Of a stretch of 64,000 nt of DNA, positions 1-17,333 are shown one piece after another; position 1 is the first letter of the stretch, and each line of letters begins with the position of its first letter. The DNA lies in the NCBI GenBank assembly GCA_022647765.1, contig JALCLH010000012.1, positions 1 through 64,000 of the forward strand. Reading direction: 5' to 3'. The position numbers and the translations under genes are program-made. Below the pieces are notes generated by a model. That model was not told the DNA's origin, ran no database searches, and saw only the letters and a list, made by a program, of their open reading frames with translations. This DNA comes from Acidipropionibacterium sp. Its GTDB lineage: Bacteria; Actinomycetota; Actinomycetes; Propionibacteriales; Propionibacteriaceae.

Positions 1-852
1 GCCGAACTCATCCGGACCCGCGCCTTCGACCGCAAGGTGCTGGTGCTGCACACCGCCACCGGAGCCGGCTGGGTCGAGGAGTGGTCGGTGGCCGCGGTCG
101 AGTACCTCACCGGCGGCGACTGCGCCACCGCCACCATGCAGTACAGCTATCTCGGCAGCCCGGCGGCCTTCATGCTCGACCGCAGCTCCCCGCAGCAGGG
201 CGGCAAGGCGCTGTTCGACATCGTCCACGCCTACTGGAGCACCCTCGACCCGGCGCACCGGCCCAAGCTCTACACCACCGGCGTCTCGCTGGGCTCCTAC
301 GGCGGCCAGGCGGCCTTCGGCTCGATCGGCGAGATGATGTCCCGGGTCGACGGGGCGGTCTGGGCGGGCACCCCCGGGTCCACGCCGACCTGGCGGGAGC
401 TCACCGACTCGCGCCGCCAGGGCTCCCCCGAGATCGCGCCGGTCATCGACAACGGCTCGCACGTCCGCTTCGCGCCCTCCCCGCAGTTCCTCACCACCGA
501 CCGCTGGGGCAGCCCCTACGGGCCCTGGAAGTCTCCCCGGATCCTGTACCTGCAGCACTCCTCGGACCCGGTGGTGTGGTGGTCCCCCACCCTCATCTGG
601 CAGGAGCCCGACTGGATCCGGGAGAGGGCCGGGGTGGACGTCAACCCGAGGATCTCCTGGACCCCCTGGTCGACCTTCTGGCAGATCACCGCGGACATGG
701 CGATCTCGGTGGCCACCCCCGGCGGGCACGGGCACAGTTACCACGAAGAGATGGTCGACGCCTGGTCCCTGGTGCTCGGGGCCGACGCCTCGCAGGCCCG
801 GATGGCACGGATCAAGGACGCGATCCCGAGGACCATCCGGGCCGGGAACTGA
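1..852 (+). CDS. alpha/beta-hydrolase family protein, 3' part (start lies before the window)
   Basis: The frame is open from the first base, so the N-terminus is missing; 283 codons are visible. A nucleophile elbow G-V-S-L-G-S lies at bases 280-297, with the serine codon at 286-288. Downstream, SSDPVVWW and GGHGHSYH supply a candidate Asp and His for a Ser-Asp-His triad. The tryptophan-rich C-terminal half resembles the large actinobacterial alpha/beta-hydrolases that carry an N-terminal membrane domain, but that part is not visible here. Substrate unknown. The gene ends at TGA 850-852 and is followed by a long stem-loop. Confidence 0.75.
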   Translation, partial: AELIRTRAFDRKVLVLHTATGAGWVEEWSVAAVEYLTGGDCATATMQYSYLGSPAAFMLDRSSPQQGGKALFDIVHAYWSTLDPAHRPKLYTTGVSLGSYGGQAAFGSIGEMMSRVDGAVWAGTPGSTPTWRELTDSRRQGSPEIAPVIDNGSHVRFAPSPQFLTTDRWGSPYGPWKSPRILYLQHSSDPVVWWSPTLIWQEPDWIRERAGVDVNPRISWTPWSTFWQITADMAISVATPGGHGHSYHEEMVDAWSLVLGADASQARMARIKDAIPRTIRAGN

Positions 853-881
853 GCGTCCGACGGCGGTCACCGCGGACAACT

Positions 882-958
882 CACGGATTTCTTACAAGAC
901 GAACGGCTCTGAGACTGGCAAGGCTGTCCATCGGCCCTCATCTCGTAAGAAATCCGTG
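882..958. repeat. Long inverted repeat (stem-loop), copy 1 of a two-copy family
   Basis: The left arm at 882-902 and the right arm at 938-958 match over 19 of 21 bases, with a 35-base loop. The core GATTTCTTACGAGA is shared with a second copy at 26010-26082, while the loops differ. It lies just after the hydrolase stop, so it could act as a terminator, but the arms are AT-containing and there is no clear U-tract. A dispersed palindromic repeat is equally possible. Confidence 0.7.
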
Positions 959-1025
959 GATCGACTGCCCGCACCCCGATGACCCTGCAGATCTCCTGCC
1001 CTGGAACAGACGCCAGGGCGTGCAG

Positions 1026-1055
1026 AAGGGCCCGCCCCCATGGGGGCGGGCCCTT
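1026..1055. terminator. Perfect GC-rich hairpin, bidirectional terminator of tuf
   Basis: This is a 30-base uninterrupted palindrome built on AAGGGCCCGCCCCC and its complement. It lies 85 bases beyond the tuf stop codon on the minus strand and after the converging hydrolase gene. It lacks a strong U-tract, as is common for actinobacterial terminators. Confidence 0.75.
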
Positions 1056-1071
1056 CCAGAGACTCAGTGAG

Positions 1072-1139
1072 TCACTTGATCCGGAGGATCACTTGATCGT
1101 TGATCCGGAGGATCACTCAATCATTACTGATCCGGAGGA

Positions 1140-1146
<7 letters not shown>
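1072..1146 (-). repeat. Three tandem copies of a mini-palindrome at the tuf stop codon
   Basis: On the minus strand GTGATCCTCCGGATCA occurs three times with 6- to 10-base spacers. The first copy contains the real tuf stop TGA (1140-1142), and each later copy places another TGA in the same reading frame, 30 and then 54 bases further on. Each copy can fold as TGATCC/GGATCA around a TCC loop. This reads as tandem duplication of the end of tuf. Confidence 0.8.
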
Positions 1147-2333
<1,187 letters not shown>

Positions 2334-2464
2334 TGGGGCTCCTTCTGAAAAATGTCGCCCGCTCTTGCGCGGTGCGCGTCGTGTGGTTGCCCGTAGGCGG
2401 ATCCCACGGACATCTTCTGGACGGCCCCGACCACAGGTCAGGGAACTTGTCCAAGTTTGCCGCA

Positions 2465-2497
2465 CCGGCCGCCCCCAGTCAAACCGGGGGCGGCCGG
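2465..2497 (-). terminator. Hairpin between fusA and tuf
   Basis: Perfect 12-bp arms CCGGCCGCCCCC (2465-2476) and GGGGGCGGCCGG (2486-2497) enclose a 9-base loop, 18 bases beyond the fusA stop. This is probably a partial terminator or processing site that sets tuf apart from the upstream str genes. Confidence 0.65.
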
Positions 2498-2515
2498 GTC
2501 AGCAGGCGGAAAGGG

Positions 2516-4609
2516 TCACTTCCCGCCGTTGGCCTTGGCGATGATGTCCTCGGCCACATTGGCCGGGGTCTCGCCGTAGGAGTCGAACTCCATCGAGTAG
2601 GACGCCTGGCCGGAGGTCTTGGACCGCAGGTCGCCGACATATCCGAACATCTCGGACAGTGGAACCAGCGCCCGCACGACCTTGTTCCCGTGCTCCTCGG
2701 TCATCTCCTGGATCTGACCGCGGCGGGCGTTGAGGTCGCCGATCACGGTGCCGAGGTAGTCCTCGGGGGTGGTGACCTCAACGGCCATCAGCGGCTCGAG
2801 GATTCCGGGCTGCGCCTTGCGGGCGGCGTCCTTGAAGGCCATCGAGCCGGCGATCTTGAAGGCCATCTCCGAGGAGTCGACCTCGTGGTAGGCGCCGTCG
2901 AGGAGGGTGCACTTGAGATCCTCCATCGGGTAGCCGGCCAGCACGCCGAACTGCATGGCCTCCTTGACCCCGGCGTCCACCGAGGGGATGAACTCCTTGG
3001 GGATGCGGCCGCCGGTGACGGCGTTGACGAACTCGTACCCGGAGCCGGCCTCGGTCGGCTCGATCGAGATCACCACGCGGGCGAACTGGCCGGAACCGCC
3101 GGTCTGCTTCTTGTGGGTGTACTCGAGCTTGTCGACCTTCTTGTGGATGGTCTCGCGGTAGGCCACCTGCGGCTTGCCGATATTGGCCTCGACGTGGAAC
3201 TCGCGCTTCATCCGGTCGATGAAGACGTCCAGGTGCAGCTCGCCCATGCCGGCGATGATGGTCTGGCCGGTCTCCTCGTCGGTGTGCACCCGGAAGGTCG
3301 GGTCCTCCTCGACGAGGCGCTGGATCGCGATGGCCAGCTTCTCCTGGTCGGCCTTCGACTTCGGCTCGATGGCCTGCTCGATCACCGGCGCCGGGAAGGT
3401 CATCGACTCCAGCACGATCGGCTTGGCCGGGTCGCACAGGGTCTCGCCGGTGGTGGTGTCCTTGAGGCCCATCACCGCGCAGATCATGCCGGCGCCCATC
3501 TCGGCGACCTCCTGACGCTTGTTGGCGTGCATCAGGTAGATCTTGCCGATCCGCTCCTTCTTGTCCTTGGTGGCGTTGAGCACCTGCTCGCCCGCCTTGA
3601 GGACGCCGGAGTAGACGCGCACGAAGGTCAGCTTGCCCAGGTGCGGGTCGGAGGCGATCTTGAAGGCCAGGACCGACAGCGGCTCCTCGTCGATCGGCTT
3701 GCGCTCCAGCTTGACGTCCTCATCGCCGGGCTTGAAGCCCTCGATGGCCGGGACGTCCTCGGGGGAGGGCAGGTAGTCGACGATGGCGTCGAGCAGGGGC
3801 TGGACGCCCTTGTTCTTGAAGGAGGTGCCGCAGGTGACGGCGGTGAACGCGTTGGCCAGGACGCCGCGGCGGATGGCCGCCTTGATCTGATCCTTGGTCA
3901 CCGAGTCGGGATCGTCGAGGTAGAGCTCCATGAACTCCTCGTCGTTCTCGGCGACGGTCTCCAGCATCTCGGCCCGGGCGGCCTCGGCGGAGTCCTTGAG
4001 CTCGGCCGGGATCTCCTCGGTCTCGAAGTGGGCGCCGAGCTCGGTCTCGCCGCGCCAGACCTTGGCGTCCATGTCGATGAGGTCGATGATGCCGATGAAG
4101 TTCTCCTCGGCGCCGATCGGCAGCTGCAGCAGCACCGGGATGGCGTGCAGGCGGTCCTTGATGGTCTCGACGCAGTGCTCGAAGGAGGCGCCGGTGCGGT
4201 CCATCTTGTTGATGTAGCAGATGCGCGGGACGCCGTACTTGGCGGCCTGGCGCCACACCGTCATCGACTGGGGCTCGACTCCGGCCACACCGTCGAAGAC
4301 CGCGACAGCGCCGTCCAGGACGCGCAGCGAGCGCTCCACCTCGACGGTGAAGTCGACGTGCCCGGGGGTGTCGATGATGTTGATCTGGGTGTCGTGCCAG
4401 AAGGTGGTGGTGGCGGCCGAGGTGATGGTGATCCCTCGCTCCTGCTCCTGCTCCATCCAGTCCATCGTGGCGGCTCCGTCATGGACCTCGCCGATCTTGT
4501 AGGACTTTCCGGTGTAGTAGAGGATGCGCTCGGTCGTCGTGGTCTTACCGGCGTCGATGTGGGCCATGATGCCGATATTGCGAACCTTGGTCAGGTCTGT
4601 GGTGGCCAC
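2516..4609 (-). CDS. fusA: Elongation factor G
   Basis: This GTPase drives ribosomal translocation and, with RRF, ribosome recycling. With the chosen start it has 697 residues, typical for [18 protein letters not shown] (P-loop), [13 protein letters not shown] and NKMD are present, followed by domains II to V. A TTG at 4618 would add three codons, but the likely ribosome binding site GAGGT abuts it; GTG at 4609 has a 10-base spacing and gives [13 protein letters not shown], so I prefer it. The gene lies between rpsG and tuf in the conserved str order. Intact, unlike many genes elsewhere in the window. Confidence 0.97.
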   Translation of the reverse strand: MATTDLTKVRNIGIMAHIDAGKTTTTERILYYTGKSYKIGEVHDGAATMDWMEQEQERGITITSAATTTFWHDTQINIIDTPGHVDFTVEVERSLRVLDGAVAVFDGVAGVEPQSMTVWRQAAKYGVPRICYINKMDRTGASFEHCVETIKDRLHAIPVLLQLPIGAEENFIGIIDLIDMDAKVWRGETELGAHFETEEIPAELKDSAEAARAEMLETVAENDEEFMELYLDDPDSVTKDQIKAAIRRGVLANAFTAVTCGTSFKNKGVQPLLDAIVDYLPSPEDVPAIEGFKPGDEDVKLERKPIDEEPLSVLAFKIASDPHLGKLTFVRVYSGVLKAGEQVLNATKDKKERIGKIYLMHANKRQEVAEMGAGMICAVMGLKDTTTGETLCDPAKPIVLESMTFPAPVIEQAIEPKSKADQEKLAIAIQRLVEEDPTFRVHTDEETGQTIIAGMGELHLDVFIDRMKREFHVEANIGKPQVAYRETIHKKVDKLEYTHKKQTGGSGQFARVVISIEPTEAGSGYEFVNAVTGGRIPKEFIPSVDAGVKEAMQFGVLAGYPMEDLKCTLLDGAYHEVDSSEMAFKIAGSMAFKDAARKAQPGILEPLMAVEVTTPEDYLGTVIGDLNARRGQIQEMTEEHGNKVVRALVPLSEMFGYVGDLRSKTSGQASYSMEFDSYGETPANVAEDIIAKANGGK

Positions 4610-4809
4610 AGTGTTCAAACCTCAAATCTCTGAATGAGTGGTCTGGGCGGGTTGATTCTCGACGCGGATGGACCGGAGGCGAACCTGTAACCGGGGAACC
4701 CGCGGAATGAGTGATGGGCGAGGAGACGCCGATGAGCCCGGATCCGGAGATCCGGAGGGCCCATCGGCGCGCCGCCAAGTCTGACGGCATGGCTGGAAGG
4801 CATGGTGAT

Positions 4810-4835
4810 GCCCCCTCATCGACCGACGAGGGGGC
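4810..4835 (-). terminator. Hairpin after rpsG
   Basis: GCCCCCTC (4810-4817) pairs with GAGGGGGC (4828-4835), six bases beyond the rpsG stop in the 232-base rpsG-fusA gap. It is likely an attenuating or mRNA-processing hairpin inside the str operon. Confidence 0.6.
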
Positions 4836-4841
4836 GCGGGA

Positions 4842-5312
4842 TCACCAGCGGTAGTGCGCGAAGGCCCGGTTGGCCTCAGCCATCTTGTGGGTGTCCTCGC
4901 GACGCTTCACGGAGGCGCCGAGGCCGTTGGAGGCGTCGAGGATCTCGTTCATCAGCCGCTCGGCCATGGTCTTCTCGCGACGCTCGCGGGAGAACCCGAC
5001 CAGCCAGCGCATCGAGAGGGTGGTGGCCCGAGCCGGCTTGACCTCGACCGGCACCTGGTAGGTGGCGCCGCCGACCCGGCGGGACTTGACCTCCAGGGAG
5101 GGCTTGATGTTGTCGAGGGCGCGCTTGAGAGTCTGCACCGGATCGGTGTTGGTCTTGGCGCGGCAGCCCTCGAGAGCGGTGTAGACGATGTCCTGGGCGA
5201 CGGTCTTCTTGCCGTCCTTGAGGACCTTGCTCACCAGCTGAGAGACGACCGGGGACCCGTAAACCGGGTCGACCATGACGGGGCGCTTGGGCGCCGGTCC
5301 CTTACGAGGCAT
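4842..5312 (-). CDS. rpsG: 30S ribosomal protein S7
   Basis: S7 is a primary 16S rRNA-binding protein that nucleates assembly of the 30S head. The 156-residue length and the [10 protein letters not shown] start are standard, and the basic C-terminal region ends in FAHYRW. The gene begins three bases after the rpsL stop, and its ribosome binding site AAGGAG lies inside the last codons of rpsL, so the two are translationally coupled. In many bacteria S7 represses its own operon; nothing here confirms or excludes that. Confidence 0.98.
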   Translation of the reverse strand: MPRKGPAPKRPVMVDPVYGSPVVSQLVSKVLKDGKKTVAQDIVYTALEGCRAKTNTDPVQTLKRALDNIKPSLEVKSRRVGGATYQVPVEVKPARATTLSMRWLVGFSRERREKTMAERLMNEILDASNGLGASVKRREDTHKMAEANRAFAHYRW

Positions 5313-5315
5313 GGC

Positions 5316-5687
5316 TCACTTCTCCTTCTTGGCGCCGTAATGGCTACGGGCCTGCTTGCGGCCCTTGACACCCTGGGTGTCGAGGGAGCCGCGGACGATC
5401 TTGTAACGGACACCGGGGAGGTCCTTCACACGGCCACCGCGGACGAGCACCATCGAGTGCTCCTGCAGGTTGTGACCGATCCCGGGGATGTAAGCCGTGA
5501 CCTCGATGCCCGAGGACAGGCGCACGCGAGCGACCTTCCGAAGCGCCGAGTTCGGCTTCTTCGGGGTGGTGGTGTACACGCGGGTGCACACGCCACGGCG
5601 CTGCGGGGAGCCCTTGAGGGCGGGCGTCTTGTTCTTGCTGATCTTGTCAGTGCGGCCCTTTCGGACCAACTGCTGGATTGTAGGCAC
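5316..5687 (-). CDS. rpsL: 30S ribosomal protein S12
   Basis: S12 sits at the decoding centre of the 30S subunit. It is 123 residues from a GTG start. The streptomycin-determining positions are wild type: [11 protein letters not shown] carries the Lys43 equivalent and GGRVKDLPG the Lys88 equivalent, so no rpsL-type resistance is expected. First gene of the str operon, with a roughly 200-base untranslated leader from the predicted promoter near 5893-5921. Confidence 0.98.
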   Translation of the reverse strand: MPTIQQLVRKGRTDKISKNKTPALKGSPQRRGVCTRVYTTTPKKPNSALRKVARVRLSSGIEVTAYIPGIGHNLQEHSMVLVRGGRVKDLPGVRYKIVRGSLDTQGVKGRKQARSHYGAKKEK

Positions 5688-5892
5688 CGGCTGGTATCTC
5701 TTTCCGTTGGGTTCTTGTATCCCTGGCTGCGCACCTGGTGCACCGGCGTCGGGATCACCGCTGTCCCTCGCTCTGGCGTTTCAGGTGCAGTACGAACTCC
5801 GCTCCGGCTGACCGTCTCGCAGCAACTCGAGAGGTCGTGACGCCGTGCCAGGGCACGCACAGAGTGCCCGGGTGCACCGGACACAGTGTTAC

Positions 5893-5921
5893 ACGTTATC
5901 CGAGCTCCGCTCGGAAGGCAA
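5893..5921 (-). promoter_or_regulatory. Predicted str operon promoter
   Basis: On the minus strand TTGCCT (5916-5921) is followed after exactly 17 bases by TAACGT (5893-5898), giving a moderate sigma-70 type match. The -35 hexamer overlaps one arm of the palindrome at 5919-5938, so a protein bound there would touch RNA polymerase. Confidence 0.5.
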
Positions 5922-5938
5922 GGGGACGACCCCTTGCT
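5919..5938. promoter_or_regulatory. ACGA-centred palindrome at the str promoter, candidate operator
   Basis: GCAAGGGG-ACGA-CCCCTTGC has perfect 8-bp arms. The same element with one mismatch occurs at the rplJ promoter (17289-17308). Both copies lie at predicted promoters of ribosomal protein operons. Whether a protein binds it or it acts as a hairpin cannot be told from sequence. Confidence 0.5.
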
Positions 5939-5945
5939 GCGTCTG

Positions 5946-5991
5946 CCGCCGGCGGGGGAGACGACTCCCCCTGCACCCCCTCGGGCGGCGG
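5946..5991. repeat. GC-rich palindromic repeat, intergenic copy
   Basis: The core GGGGGAGACGACTCCCCC (7-bp arms around ACGA) is followed by TGCACCCCCTCG and flanked by GCCGCC and GGCGGC, which extend the pairing. It matches the two copies inside the nuclease gene at 62148-62224 almost base for base, which identifies it as a dispersed element. Confidence 0.75.
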
Positions 5992-6082
5992 ATCGGGCGG
6001 CAACCGGCCTGCATTCGCGGGCCACAGCGACCCGACGAGTTCCCGCAACTCCTGCGGCAATGTGCCGCCGTAAACTTCCACC

Positions 6083-7060
6083 ATGATCTCGCTCGCCACC
6101 ATCGGGACCAGTGCCATCACCCGCAACCTGCTCGACGCCGTCGACGGGAATCCCCAGTTCCGCCACACCGTCGTACACTCGCGAGACGCCTCCCGCGGCC
6201 GGGCCTTCGCCGATGAGACCGGCGCCTCTCGCGTCGTCACCGGTCTCGACCAGCTCGCGGTCGCCGACGACGTCGACGCCGTCTACATCGCCAGCCCCAA
6301 TGTCGCCCACCACGATCAGGCCCTCTCCCTGCTGAAAGCCGGTAAGCACGTGCTGGTGGAGAAGTCGGCCTGCCTCACCGCATCGGGCTGGCAGGAGCTG
6401 GCCGAGGCCGCCCGGTCCCGCGGCCTGGCGCTGCTGGAGGCCAACCGGAACTCCGTCTGGCACCCGGGAATGGCCGAACTGCGGGCCGCACTGCCCCGGA
6501 TCGGGAGAATCCGGCTGTCCGAGCTGAGCTACTGCCAGAGATCCAGCCGCTACGACCGGTTCCTGGCCGGCGAGACCCCCGCCATCTTCGACCCCACGAT
6601 GGGCGCCGGAGCACTGATGGACATCGGCACCTACCCGCTGGAGTCCATGATCGAGCTGTTCGGGACGCCGCCCTCCTTCAGCACCGAGGCGGTCCTGCTG
6701 CGCAACGGGATCGACGGCGCCGGCACGCTGACCGCGCACTACCACGGCCATCTGTGCATGGTGACCTGGTCGAAGATCAGCGACTCCCACCAGCCCAGTG
6801 TGATCCAGGGGGAGGACGGCACCCTGGTGGCCGACTCGATCGAGGACCCCACGGTGATCACCCTCACCGCCGGCGGGACCCGGCGCGTCGTCGAGCTGAC
6901 GAGACGCCGGGTCCGCGACATGGCCCACGAGTTGGACGCCTTCGCGGCGGCCGTCGCCGACCCCTCGCGGTGCGAACTCCCCCAGCGCTGGACCGCCGAA
7001 CGGCTCGCCCTGATGGAGCAGATCCGCAGCCGGACCGGCGTCGAGCTGCCGGGCCGATGA
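6083..7060 (+). CDS. Gfo/Idh/MocA family NAD(P)-dependent oxidoreductase
   Basis: It is 325 residues. The N-terminal Rossmann half begins ISLATIGTSAITRNLL, with a G-x-S in place of the classic G-x-G-x-x-G, so the dinucleotide loop is atypical. The family Glu-Lys-Pro signature appears as HVLVEKSACLT, with Ser replacing Pro after the conserved Lys. The C-terminal half contains DPTMGAGALMDIGTYPLE, the usual substrate-side GG(A)LxDIGxY motif. The substrate is probably a sugar or polyol derivative but cannot be named. There is no ribosome binding site, and TAAACT seven bases upstream suggests a leaderless transcript. Converges on the next gene. Confidence 0.85.
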   Translation: MISLATIGTSAITRNLLDAVDGNPQFRHTVVHSRDASRGRAFADETGASRVVTGLDQLAVADDVDAVYIASPNVAHHDQALSLLKAGKHVLVEKSACLTASGWQELAEAARSRGLALLEANRNSVWHPGMAELRAALPRIGRIRLSELSYCQRSSRYDRFLAGETPAIFDPTMGAGALMDIGTYPLESMIELFGTPPSFSTEAVLLRNGIDGAGTLTAHYHGHLCMVTWSKISDSHQPSVIQGEDGTLVADSIEDPTVITLTAGGTRRVVELTRRRVRDMAHELDAFAAAVADPSRCELPQRWTAERLALMEQIRSRTGVELPGR

Positions 7061-7116
7061 CGACGGGCAAGCGACCCGGCAGATTCACACCTCCGGCCGT
7101 CATACCCGTGGCAGAC

Positions 7117-7866
7117 TCACCCTCGCGCCGCCCAATCGGATGCCGGCGTCCGCAGGACCGCCGAGGCGACCATCACCAGACCGGCGACCTCCAGCGCCCC
7201 TCCGGCCACCGCGAACCACTCGCTGCCGACCAGAAGATTCGTGACATGACCCACCGGCCAGCCGATCACCAGGGCGCCCGCGACCCACGGCACGCGTCGG
7301 GAGCCGATGAGGGCGATCCCCAGCAACAGGGTGCCGAGAAGGTTCCCCGCGACGAAGAGCAGGAAGAACACCATCGGGGTGCCCTGAGCCATTGAGGCGT
7401 CCAGCACATCAGCACGCTCGGGAGCGGTCTGGGCCAGCGCGAGAGTGTCCCAATTGGTGAAGTTGACGCCGAAGTAACTCACATAGCCGGCAATCATCAG
7501 CACGACGGCGACCAGCGCCAGAATGCTGCCGCGCAGGAGCTTCATCCCGGCGAGAAGGCCGGGGATCGCCAGCAGACTGCCCACCAGCGCGCACATCGTG
7601 GCGATATTCAGCGCCACGGGATGGGCAGCATAGAACTGGAGGGTCTGGGCGCTGGTGCCCTGGTCGCCGACGCCGTCGCCAACCGCTATCGCGTAGGTGG
7701 AGTTCGCGACCAGTTGGAGGAGGAAGGCGATGGGCAGCGCGATCGCTCCGAGGACCTGACGCAAGGCCCGGGTGCGGTCGGTGCCGATCTCGGGTGAACC
7801 GGCGATGACTGCACCGGTAGTGATCGGATCGGCGGCGGGAGACTTGGCGGGGATCGTGCTGGTCAT
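7117..7866 (-). CDS. Membrane protein with about six transmembrane segments, function unknown
   Basis: It is 249 residues from the ATG at 7866, which has the ribosome binding site AAAGGAG; a longer frame upstream is low-complexity and unlikely. After a soluble stretch of about 35 residues there are six hydrophobic segments (for example LPIAFLLQLVANSTYAI and FFLLFVAGNLLGTLLLGIAL). The layout resembles small DUF4386-like actinobacterial proteins, but I do not recognise the family with certainty. No neighbour suggests a role. Confidence 0.7.
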   Translation of the reverse strand: MTSTIPAKSPAADPITTGAVIAGSPEIGTDRTRALRQVLGAIALPIAFLLQLVANSTYAIAVGDGVGDQGTSAQTLQFYAAHPVALNIATMCALVGSLLAIPGLLAGMKLLRGSILALVAVVLMIAGYVSYFGVNFTNWDTLALAQTAPERADVLDASMAQGTPMVFFLLFVAGNLLGTLLLGIALIGSRRVPWVAGALVIGWPVGHVTNLLVGSEWFAVAGGALEVAGLVMVASAVLRTPASDWAARG

Positions 7867-8037
7867 GAGAAGACTCCTTTCCGGAATGTCGGGATGGACA
7901 CTTCTCAGGCTCCTCCCGTCGACCGGCCCCGGCATCGGTGGCAACCCCCGACAATTCTGCGTGCCAGCACGGATGGCGGTGCCCCGTCTGCCTCGGCCGT
8001 CGTGGTCGCGCGGCCGCGGCCCACACTGCCCCGAACA

Positions 8038-8080
8038 TGACGACCCCGGACATGACAACCCTGACAACCCCGGACATGAC
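8038..8080. repeat. Short direct repeats before the rpoC terminator
   Basis: ACATGAC(G/A)AC recurs three times, linked by CCCCGG or CCCTGACAA segments. The last copy runs into the left arm of the rpoC terminator hairpin. It looks like local tandem duplication. Confidence 0.5.
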
Positions 8081-8116
8081 GACGGGACCGGCTCACACAG
8101 AGCCGGTCCCGTCGTC
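8078..8116 (-). terminator. rpoBC operon terminator
   Basis: Perfect 17-bp arms at 8078-8094 and 8100-8116 (GACGACGGGACCGGCTC and its complement) enclose a 5-base loop, about 30 bases beyond the rpoC stop. Confidence 0.8.
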
Positions 8117-8148
8117 ACCTCAATCAGAGCAGCCGCTCTGACCAGCGA

Positions 8149-12027
<3,879 letters not shown>

Positions 12028-12044
12028 TGTGTTCTCTCTCCCCC

Positions 12045-15527
<3,483 letters not shown>

Positions 15528-15633
15528 GGTGCGGTCCTTCCGAGAACTCCGAGTGGTGGGTGACACCAGTCTGGCGGCATGACGAAAGGCCCATGTCAAA
15601 CACGGGCTTTCGATGTCTTAGGGGCAAGAAGAC

Positions 15634-15662
15634 AGAATAGACGCAACTGTACCACAACACAA
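15634..15662 (-). promoter_or_regulatory. Predicted rpoBC promoter
   Basis: On the minus strand TTGTGT (15657-15662) is followed by a 17-base spacer and TATTCT (15634-15639), a fair sigma-70 match about 110 bases upstream of the rpoB start. It implies rpoBC can be transcribed separately from rplJL. Confidence 0.5.
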
Positions 15663-15806
15663 GTCTGGGAAGAACCCGTCACGCGACCACGTCGTCGCGC
15701 CTGCGTCTGAGCAGAACTGTGCCCCATCTGCGCCGCCCGATGCAAGCCGGCCCGCGGCGAGACCTGAGCGAGGAGGCCGTCGCAGGCGGAGTCCCACGCT
15801 GGATTT

Positions 15807-15865
15807 CACTCCCGCCACGCCGTCCCGCCGCCCGGCCAGGGCTGGATTACGGCGAGGCGGGAGTG
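15807..15865 (+). repeat. Inverted repeat upstream of rpoB
   Basis: The arms CACTCCCGCCACGCCG (15807-15822) and CGGCGAGGCGGGAGTG (15850-15865) match at 15 of 16 positions. The loop holds a nested GCCC/GGGC pairing. TTTT follows on the plus strand, so it could terminate antisense transcription or shape the end of the rplL transcript. Confidence 0.55.
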
Positions 15866-15907
15866 TTTTCCACCCAGATCCCTCGAAGCGCCCCCCGGTA
15901 CAAAACA

Positions 15908-15935
15908 AGCCCGCCCGGGATCTTCCGGGCGGGCT
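15908..15935 (-). terminator. rplJL terminator
   Basis: Perfect 11-bp arms AGCCCGCCCGG (15908-15918) and CCGGGCGGGCT (15925-15935) are followed on the minus strand by TGTTTTGT. This is the most canonical intrinsic terminator in the window. Confidence 0.85.
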
Positions 15936-15998
15936 CGTCATGCAGCGTCCCCGAGGGGACTCGCGGTCATCCTTGGTCGAGGGCGACCGCGATTGAGG

Positions 15999-16385
15999 TC
16001 ACTTGAGGGTGACGGTGGCGCCGGCGGCCTCGAGGGCCTCCTTGGCCTTGTTGGCGTCGTCCTTCTTGGCCTTCTCGAGGACCGGCTTCGGGGCGGCCTC
16101 GACGAGGTCCTTGGCATCCTTCAGGCCGAGGCTGGTGAGGGCCCGGACCTCCTTGATGACCTGGATCTTCTTGTCGCCGGCGGCCTCGAGGATGACGTCG
16201 AACTCGTCCTTCTCCTCCTCGGCGGCAGCGGCCTCGCCACCGGCGGCCGGGGCGGCGGCAACCGCCACCGGGGCGGCCGCGGAGACGTCGAAGGTCTCCT
16301 CGAACTGCTTCACGAACTCAGAGAGCTCGATCAGGGTCATCTCCTTGAAAGCGTCAAGGAGCTCGTCGTTGCTGAGCTTCGCCAT
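15999..16385 (-). CDS. rplL: 50S ribosomal protein L7/L12
   Basis: L7/L12 forms the flexible stalk that recruits translation factors. It is 128 residues: an N-terminal dimerisation helix ([20 protein letters not shown]), an Ala/Gly/Glu hinge near residues 36-60, and a factor-binding C-terminal domain with KIQVIKEVR and [11 protein letters not shown]. It lies 72 bases after rplJ and is followed by a strong terminator. Intact. Confidence 0.98.
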   Translation of the reverse strand: MAKLSNDELLDAFKEMTLIELSEFVKQFEETFDVSAAAPVAVAAAPAAGGEAAAAEEEKDEFDVILEAAGDKKIQVIKEVRALTSLGLKDAKDLVEAAPKPVLEKAKKDDANKAKEALEAAGATVTLK

Positions 16386-16457
16386 GATTGGGCGTCCTTT
16401 CGATGGGGTGCGGCGGACCGGCGTCCGTCGCGGTGGTGCTCCTGGGCGGTGGACGCC

Positions 16458-17036
16458 TCAGGCTGGTGTGTTCTCCGGCTCCTGGTCGGAAGCCTCTCCC
16501 GCGCCGCCGATCACAGAAGGATCGGCAGCCGCCTTCTCCTGCAGTGCGCCGAGACCGCGAGCGGTCTTGGCGGGCAGGGCGCTGAAGACCTGAGCGGCCT
16601 TCGTGAGGTTGGCCTTGAGGCCACCGGCGAGCTTGGCGAGGAGAACCTCGCGAGACTCGAGATCGGCGAGCTTCGTGACCTGCTCGGCGGACAGGACGCG
16701 ACCGTCCATGTAGCCGCCCTTGATGACCAGCAGCGGGTTGTCCTTGGCGAAGTTCCTCAGACCCTTGGCCGCAGCGGCCACGTCGCCCTTGATGAAGGTC
16801 AGCGCGGTGGGGCCGACGAGCTTGTCGTCCAGCCCCTCGACTCCGGCCTGCTGGGCGGCGATACGGGTGAGGGTGTTCTTCGCAACGGCGTAGGTGGTGT
16901 CTGCACCGAGGGAGCGACGCAGAGTCTGCAGCGCTGCCACGGAGAGACCGCGGTACTCGGTCAGCACAGTCGCATCGGCCTCGGAGAAATTCTCCTTGAG
17001 CGACGCGATGGCTGCCGACTTGTCGGTCTTCGCCAT
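16458..17036 (-). CDS. rplJ: 50S ribosomal protein L10
   Basis: L10 anchors the L7/L12 stalk to 23S rRNA. I chose the ATG at 17036 (MAKTDKSAAIASLKENF, 192 residues) because AAGGAG precedes it; an upstream in-frame extension is leader sequence. TVLTEYRGLSV and YAVAKNTL are the usual L10 signatures. The C-terminal tail is rich in Ala, Glu and Asp. In bacteria L10-L12 commonly represses translation by binding the leader; the long 5' region here allows that but does not prove it. Confidence 0.97.
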   Translation of the reverse strand: MAKTDKSAAIASLKENFSEADATVLTEYRGLSVAALQTLRRSLGADTTYAVAKNTLTRIAAQQAGVEGLDDKLVGPTALTFIKGDVAAAAKGLRNFAKDNPLLVIKGGYMDGRVLSAEQVTKLADLESREVLLAKLAGGLKANLTKAAQVFSALPAKTARGLGALQEKAAADPSVIGGAGEASDQEPENTPA

Positions 17037-17281
17037 TGGGTCTCCTTCCCACTTCTTGTACTGCGCACCGCGAGACAGGCTCGCGATGCCCTGGCCGCAG
17101 ACCGCCCCCGGTCCGGAAATCCTGAGAGCTTCACGATGGCGGCGCAGGGCATGAAAAAAGCCCCGGCACACAGGCACGGGGCGACGCCGTGAACTTTCAC
17201 GGCGAAACTCTGAAACCTGCGCGGGCCATCCTGACGGATGCTTGACGGGCGAACCCGACCAGCGGTCAACGGCAGTGCCCA

Positions 17282-17310
17282 ACTATAGGCAAAGGGACGA
17301 CCCCTTGCAA
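17282..17310 (-). promoter_or_regulatory. Predicted rplJL promoter with a palindrome in the spacer
   Basis: On the minus strand TTGCAA (17305-17310), a 17-base spacer and TATAGT (17282-17287) form a good sigma-70 promoter. The spacer and -35 box are largely occupied by GCAAAGGG-ACGA-CCCCTTGC (17289-17308), the one-mismatch partner of the str promoter palindrome. A protein bound here would block polymerase directly. Confidence 0.6.
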
Positions 17311-17333
17311 CCCCGGTCTGCGGACGGGATGTG

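Larger units (their letters stand above)
5688..6082. other. Gene-free divergent region between rpsL and the oxidoreductase gene
   Basis: These 395 bases hold no credible gene. They contain the str operon leader (5688 to about 5886), a predicted minus-strand promoter (5893-5921), a perfect ACGA-centred palindrome (5919-5938) and a GC-rich hairpin repeat (5946-5991). Immediately before the plus-strand gene is TAAACT at 6071-6076, seven bases from the ATG, with no ribosome binding site. Confidence 0.7.
15528..15998. other. Gene-free rpoB leader and rplL-rpoB spacer
   Basis: These 471 bases contain a predicted rpoB promoter, a 16-bp inverted repeat at 15807-15865 and the rplJL terminator at 15908-15935. 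No credible coding frame is present. The untranslated rpoB leader would be about 100 bases. Confidence 0.7.

Noticed and set aside
17037-17282. N-terminal extension of rplJ by about 80 codons
   Set aside because: No L10 has such an extension; the ATG at 17036 has a strong ribosome binding site and the upstream DNA is promoter and leader.
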